Source of the DNA: Acidobacteriota bacterium
Lineage (GTDB): Bacteria > Acidobacteriota > Terriglobia > Bryobacterales > Bryobacteraceae
DNA: 64,000 nucleotides
Assembly: GCA_016213775.1 (NCBI GenBank)
Contig: JACQZR010000090.1
Coordinates: 35,578 to 99,577 of the forward strand
Direction of reading: 5' to 3'
Of this stretch, positions 60,083 to 64,000 are shown piece by piece. The notes under the pieces were generated by a model. It saw only the letters and a list, made by a program, of their open reading frames with translations, searched no databases and was not told the DNA's origin. Each line of letters opens with the position of its first letter. The stretch's first letter is position 1. Position numbers and translations under genes: made by a program.

Positions 60083-62734
60083 ATCGCCGATCCAACTCAA
60101 ATCGCGCATTACAGAATCACCTCGAAGCTTGGCGAGGGTGGCATGGGTAGCGTGTATCGGGCCACGGATACTAAACTGGGGCGCGATGTGGCGATCAAGG
60201 TGTTGCCGGACGCCTACGCCGGTGATGCGGACCGGTTGGGGCGATTCACGCGCGAAGCGCAGGTGCTTGCGGCGTTGAACCATCCGAACATCGCGACGAT
60301 TTTCGGGATTGAAGAGCGGGCGATTGTGATGGAGTTGGTGGAGGGGCCAACGCTGGCGGACCGGATCGCGGGCGGGGCGCTGGGGGCTGAGGAAGCGCTG
60401 CGGATCGCGAAACAGATTGCGGAGGCGCTGGAGGCGGCTCATGAACGCGGGGTGGTGCACCGGGATCTGAAGCCGGCGAATGTGAAGGTAACGGCGGACG
60501 GCAAGGTGAAGGTGCTGGATTTTGGGCTGGCCAAACTTGCTGACCCTACGGATGCAGGTGAAGATCCGGCGTCGGCGCCTACGGTGATGCGCGGGAATTC
60601 GCCGACCATGTCCGGGATGATCATGGGGACGGTGGGGTATATGGCGCCGGAACAGGCGCGCGGACATCGTGTGGACAAAAGGGCGGACATCTGGGCATTC
60701 GGCGTGGTGTTGTATGAAATGCTGACGGGGCGGCATCTGTTCGATACCGGATCAGTGGCGCAGTCGATCGCGGATGTGCTGCGCGCTGATATTGATCTCA
60801 ACGAACTGCCGGAAGGTGTGCAAGCCGGGGTTCGCACGCTGCTCGGGAGGTGTCTTGACCGCAACGTAAAAACGCGTCTGCGGGACATTGGGGAAGCTCG
60901 GATTCTGCTGGACGCGCCGCCTGCGCCGTCGACGCCAGCGGGGGTTGCCACGCCGCGTGTCTCGCGTGGGATCTGGCCTTGGGCTGCGTTGGTCTTCGCC
61001 GCCGGGGTACCACTCGTCTGGTTTCTAAAACCTGCACGCGAAGCGCCGTTGCTGCAAGTGGACATCGTACCGCCATCCGGTCTATCGTTGGGGCCGGCCC
61101 GCCACGGGCAGTTGCGTATTTCACCCGACGGCACTCGAATTGTGTTTACTGCAAGGAATACGGAAGGGAAACGATCATTGTACCTGCGGAGCCTGGAGTC
61201 GGGTTCCACCGTCCCACTCCCGGGTACGAATAACGGGATGTATGCGGTATGGTCCCCCGACAGCCGGCAGATTGCGTTCCACGCGGACGGGGTGTTGAAG
61301 CGGTTGGACCTGGATGACAACCGAGCGACGGACCTTTTTGCAACGGGGACGGGGACTTATGCCATCTGGCACACAGACGGGAACCTTTACTTCACCAGCC
61401 CGGAGTTCGTACTGATGAAAGTTGCGGCCACAGGGGGTGTTCCGAAGACCGTGTTGCCACAGGAACAGGCGGCGACGATGCGGATGAGCACTCCGTCCTC
61501 GATTCCAGGACAGGATTCGATCCTGTGCCAAATCCAGGGTCCGCCGACGAAGATTGTGCAACTAAGCACAAACGGGGTGATTCTGAGAACGATTCTTCCG
61601 CAGAATTCGTGGTCTGGCGCGCCCGCCGCGTTTGCTGTGAATCCAGCCGGCGGAGGATGGCTGTTGCACAATATGGCTGGTCAGAATGGGCAACTCGGGG
61701 CGATTGCCATGAATCCGCGCACTGGCGCATTGAGGGGGGAGGAGGTCTATATCGCGCAGCAACTGCCCGCTGGACCCGCGTGGTCGACGTCAAATACTGG
61801 CGTGCTCGCCTACCGGAAGTATGAGTGGACCCAGGAACGGAGGCTGACCTGGGTAGAGCGCAACGGAACGACGGGCGAGACGCTGACGAAGGACGGAATG
61901 AATTATGCGCCGCGGTTTTCGCCGGATCAGAAGCGTATGGCCTTTACGCGCGATGCGGGTAGTTCGACAGCCATCTACATCCAGGATCTGGCGCGGCAAA
62001 CGACAACGCGTCTACCTGGAGACTACAGGCGGGGCTCTATTCCGGAATGGACTCCCGACGGAGAAAGTATCATCTACGTGTCCGAACGCACGAAGCTGAT
62101 GCAGCAACGAGTGGATGGATGGAGTCCGGCGAAACCGTTAGGTCCAGCGGCACCGTATCCATCTCCCACGGGAGTGTCACCCGATGGGAAGTGGTTGCTC
62201 TCCTCGCTGAGTACCGTCGGGGTGAGTCGGATGGTAATTACTTCATTGGCGACGGGAGAGCGGATTCTCTACGGGGAGAAGACGAAACTGTTTTCACACA
62301 ATGCGACATTTTCTCCGGATGGGAGATGGCTGCTGTATTCGGCGCTGGTGAATGGGCAGTGGGATGTTTTTTTGCGGCCGGTGCCATCGGAGATTTCGGG
62401 GAAGGACAAGGCTGCGGACTTTGTGGAACTGCAAGTGACCACTACAGGTGGCGCGCAGCCGAAGTGGCGCGCGGATGGGAAGGAAATTTTCTACGTCTCG
62501 ATGAGCGGCATGATGATGGCGGTCCCAGTGGAGGCGGCAGGCAGCACGCTGCGCTTTGGTGGCCACGCTGCGCTGTTTCCGACTTCCTTGACCACGGAGA
62601 ACATCTTCCAGCGCGAGTACGATGTGACCGCCGATGGCAGACGGTTCGTGTTGCCGCTGTCAGCGGCAGGGATGCAGACCGAGGTTCCCATCACCGTGGT
62701 GTTCAATTATCCACGGATGCTGACGAAGCGGTAA
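60083..62734 (+). CDS. Ser/Thr protein kinase fused to a PD40 beta-propeller, probable ATC start
   Basis: An 883-residue membrane kinase. The cytosolic kinase domain (about 10-270) shows KLGEGGMGSVY (P-loop), VAIKVLP (Lys), HRDLKPANV (catalytic loop), DFGLAKL and GTVGYMAPEQARG (activation segment). A membrane helix (IWPWAALVFAAGVPLVWFL, about 300-320) leads to an extracytoplasmic propeller with repeated S-PDG motifs. The first ATG (60143) would remove half of the P-loop. The frame is open upstream, with IADPTQIAHYRITSKLGEGG read from an ATC at 60083, where family members have Met at the same spot. A rare ATC start or a lost start codon is likely. Such kinases are expanded in Solibacter-type genomes. 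Confidence 0.88.
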   Translation: MADPTQIAHYRITSKLGEGGMGSVYRATDTKLGRDVAIKVLPDAYAGDADRLGRFTREAQVLAALNHPNIATIFGIEERAIVMELVEGPTLADRIAGGALGAEEALRIAKQIAEALEAAHERGVVHRDLKPANVKVTADGKVKVLDFGLAKLADPTDAGEDPASAPTVMRGNSPTMSGMIMGTVGYMAPEQARGHRVDKRADIWAFGVVLYEMLTGRHLFDTGSVAQSIADVLRADIDLNELPEGVQAGVRTLLGRCLDRNVKTRLRDIGEARILLDAPPAPSTPAGVATPRVSRGIWPWAALVFAAGVPLVWFLKPAREAPLLQVDIVPPSGLSLGPARHGQLRISPDGTRIVFTARNTEGKRSLYLRSLESGSTVPLPGTNNGMYAVWSPDSRQIAFHADGVLKRLDLDDNRATDLFATGTGTYAIWHTDGNLYFTSPEFVLMKVAATGGVPKTVLPQEQAATMRMSTPSSIPGQDSILCQIQGPPTKIVQLSTNGVILRTILPQNSWSGAPAAFAVNPAGGGWLLHNMAGQNGQLGAIAMNPRTGALRGEEVYIAQQLPAGPAWSTSNTGVLAYRKYEWTQERRLTWVERNGTTGETLTKDGMNYAPRFSPDQKRMAFTRDAGSSTAIYIQDLARQTTTRLPGDYRRGSIPEWTPDGESIIYVSERTKLMQQRVDGWSPAKPLGPAAPYPSPTGVSPDGKWLLSSLSTVGVSRMVITSLATGERILYGEKTKLFSHNATFSPDGRWLLYSALVNGQWDVFLRPVPSEISGKDKAADFVELQVTTTGGAQPKWRADGKEIFYVSMSGMMMAVPVEAAGSTLRFGGHAALFPTSLTTENIFQREYDVTADGRRFVLPLSAAGMQTEVPITVVFNYPRMLTKR

Positions 62735-64000
62735 TCAGCCGACGAATTTCCAACCCTTGCGGAACTTGGGTTTGAGGAATTCGTTGGCGGCGGCGTTGTT
62801 GCTGATCTTACCGCTGGCGGCGTCCCAATCGAGTTTGCCTTCGAACTTCATGGCAATGACGCCGAGCAACATCCACTGCACGAATGGTCCGGCGACGGCG
62901 AAGTTGGAGCATGACTTTTCGCCGCCTTTGCAGGCGCGGATCCAATCCCGATAGTGGCCTGGAGAGCGGGTGAGGATCTGGGCCGGCATTTTGTAATCCT
63001 TCATCTGCGCGCTGGGGACGAGGCGGGTGCGCTCGCCGTAGCAACCGGTGGTGATCATGCCTTTATCGCCGATGAAGATGCTGCCGTTGACGTCGTCGTC
63101 ACCGATGAGCTCGCCTGCGGGGACGCCTGGGATGTCCGGCTGTTGGTTGAGTCCATCGTGCCAGAAGACTTTGACAGCGGGCATGGAGCCGCGCGATGGG
63201 AAGTCGAACCGAATGACGCTGGCGAGAGGGAAGGTGAACTTGCCCTTGCCTTCCTGGCTGATGCATTCGACGCTGGTTGGCGCGCCTAGTCGGAGTGCCA
63301 TGTTGGGCGTGCCGAGGATGTGACAGGCCATGTCACCGATGGCCCCACAGCCGAAGTCGGGGAAGCCACGCCAGTGGTGCGGGCAATAGGACGGACTGTA
63401 GGGGCGATCGGGCGAAGCGCCGAGCCAGGCTTGCCAATCGAGGTGCGAGGGAACGGGCTCTTCTTTCGGGACAACGTCGGGGCCCTGGGGCCAGTATTTG
63501 AGAGGGCGGTTGGTCCAGGCGTGGACTTCAGTGACGTTGCCGATGTCATTGTTCCAGATCATTTCGCAGCACTGGCGTGCGCCTTCGTTGGAGTAACCCT
63601 GGTTACCCATCTGCGTGGCGACACCGTAGCGTTCGGCGGCAGCGGTGAGTTCCTTTGCTTCCCATACGGTGCGCGTGAGCGGCTTCTGGCAGTAGACGTG
63701 TTTGCCGCGGACCATGGCCCACATGGCTGCGGACGCGTGCATGTGGTCGGGGCAGGAGACGGTGACGGCGTCGATGTTCTTCGATTCCTTGTCGAACATG
63801 CGGCGGAAGTCGGTGTAGCGGGGAGTGTTGGGGAATTGCTTGAACGTGCGTGCGGCGCGTTTTTCGTCGGGATCCACGAGGGCGATCAGATTCTCGCTGC
63901 TGCAAGCGTTGATGTCGGTGTAGCCTTTGCCGCCGGCGCCGATGGCGGCGAAATTCATCTTCTCATTCGGTGATTTATAGCCGAGCGCTTTGAGGCTAGG
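62735..64000 (-). CDS. Gfo/Idh/MocA-family oxidoreductase, N-terminally cut by the window edge
   Basis: At least 421 residues. The frame stays open from the ATG at 63958 to the window edge with SLKALGYKSPNEK before the Rossmann entry AAIGAGGKGY. So the true start, probably with a Tat signal, lies beyond 64000. Other marks: CQKPLTRTVWEAKEL (the family E-K-P is Q-K-P), NQGYSNEGARQ, HHWRGFPDFGCGAIGDMACHI and a C-terminal WKFVG. The changed residue next to the Lys may not affect activity. Substrates are sugars or sugar-like; the specific one is unknown. It is convergent with the kinase gene (no gap). Confidence 0.88.
   Translation of the reverse strand, partial: PSLKALGYKSPNEKMNFAAIGAGGKGYTDINACSSENLIALVDPDEKRAARTFKQFPNTPRYTDFRRMFDKESKNIDAVTVSCPDHMHASAAMWAMVRGKHVYCQKPLTRTVWEAKELTAAAERYGVATQMGNQGYSNEGARQCCEMIWNNDIGNVTEVHAWTNRPLKYWPQGPDVVPKEEPVPSHLDWQAWLGASPDRPYSPSYCPHHWRGFPDFGCGAIGDMACHILGTPNMALRLGAPTSVECISQEGKGKFTFPLASVIRFDFPSRGSMPAVKVFWHDGLNQQPDIPGVPAGELIGDDDVNGSIFIGDKGMITTGCYGERTRLVPSAQMKDYKMPAQILTRSPGHYRDWIRACKGGEKSCSNFAVAGPFVQWMLLGVIAMKFEGKLDWDAASGKISNNAAANEFLKPKFRKGWKFVG

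Noticed and set aside
1..64000. CRISPR arrays, riboswitches, rRNA or tRNA genes
   Set aside because: No regular repeat-spacer pattern, conserved tRNA T-loop or riboswitch core was recognised on either strand.

Overview
The window looks like a high-GC, diderm, soil-type heterotroph, most likely an Acidobacteriota of the Bryobacterales/'Solibacter' kind. This is inferred from gene content, not from a marker tree. The pointers are an Oar-like TonB-dependent receptor with an N-terminal carboxypeptidase-regulatory domain, a TIGR03437-type secreted protein, a Ser/Thr kinase fused to a PD40 propeller, Tat-exported Gfo/Idh/MocA oxidoreductases and TIM-barrel isomerases, a sulfatase, a Uma2 endonuclease, and two Omp85 proteins. 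No rRNA, tRNA or CRISPR array was found.

Layout. 0-6.4 kb: zinc ribbon, NAD-dependent epimerase, large secreted BACON/SLH protein, GNAT acetyltransferase, ceramidase-like hydrolase. 6.5-14 kb: MdtABC-type efflux operon (adaptor plus two tandem RND pumps, no outer-membrane factor). 14-17.3 kb: Uma2, a secreted protein with a LecA-like C-terminus, and a two-gene racemase/DHDPS-family operon. 17.6-21.2 kb: bamA and a Skp/OmpH chaperone. 21.2-26.4 kb: HEAT protein, Gfo/Idh/MocA enzyme, a decayed MNT/HEPN toxin-antitoxin pair, VOC protein, PD40 propeller, zinc-ribbon protein. 26.4-27.2 kb: a decayed group II intron. 27.2-34.1 kb: APC permease, S9 peptidase, TIM-barrel isomerase, CehA/McbA-like metallohydrolase, SIMPL protein. 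34.1-42.1 kb: tightly overlapping operon of an Omp85 (TamA-like) protein, a SurA-N-like chaperone, TamB and a small DUF2103-like protein. 42.1-44.8 kb: a small accessory island with parDE and hicBA, bracketed by a 285-bp direct repeat of the DUF2103-like gene. 44.8-48.3 kb: TonB-dependent receptor. 48.5-51.6 kb: cmk, aspartate kinase, TIM-barrel isomerase. 51.7-56.7 kb: rpmE, a membrane-anchored amidase coupled to an actin-like ATPase and a sulfatase, then hrcA. 56.7-64 kb: secreted beta-barrel/glycine-zipper protein, two pseudogenes, a toast-rack lipoprotein, a kinase-propeller fusion whose best start is an ATC codon, and a Gfo/Idh/MocA gene that runs off the window.

The common theme is envelope biology: outer-membrane protein assembly (BamA, Skp, TamA-like, SurA-N-like, TamB), export and uptake (RND pumps, TonB receptor), wall remodelling (amidase, actin-like protein) and many secreted catabolic proteins. 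Across the window the + strand changes from C-rich to G-rich at about 26.4-27.2 kb, whatever the gene direction. This coincides with the intron remnant and suggests an inversion or assembly junction there, or less likely a replication origin.
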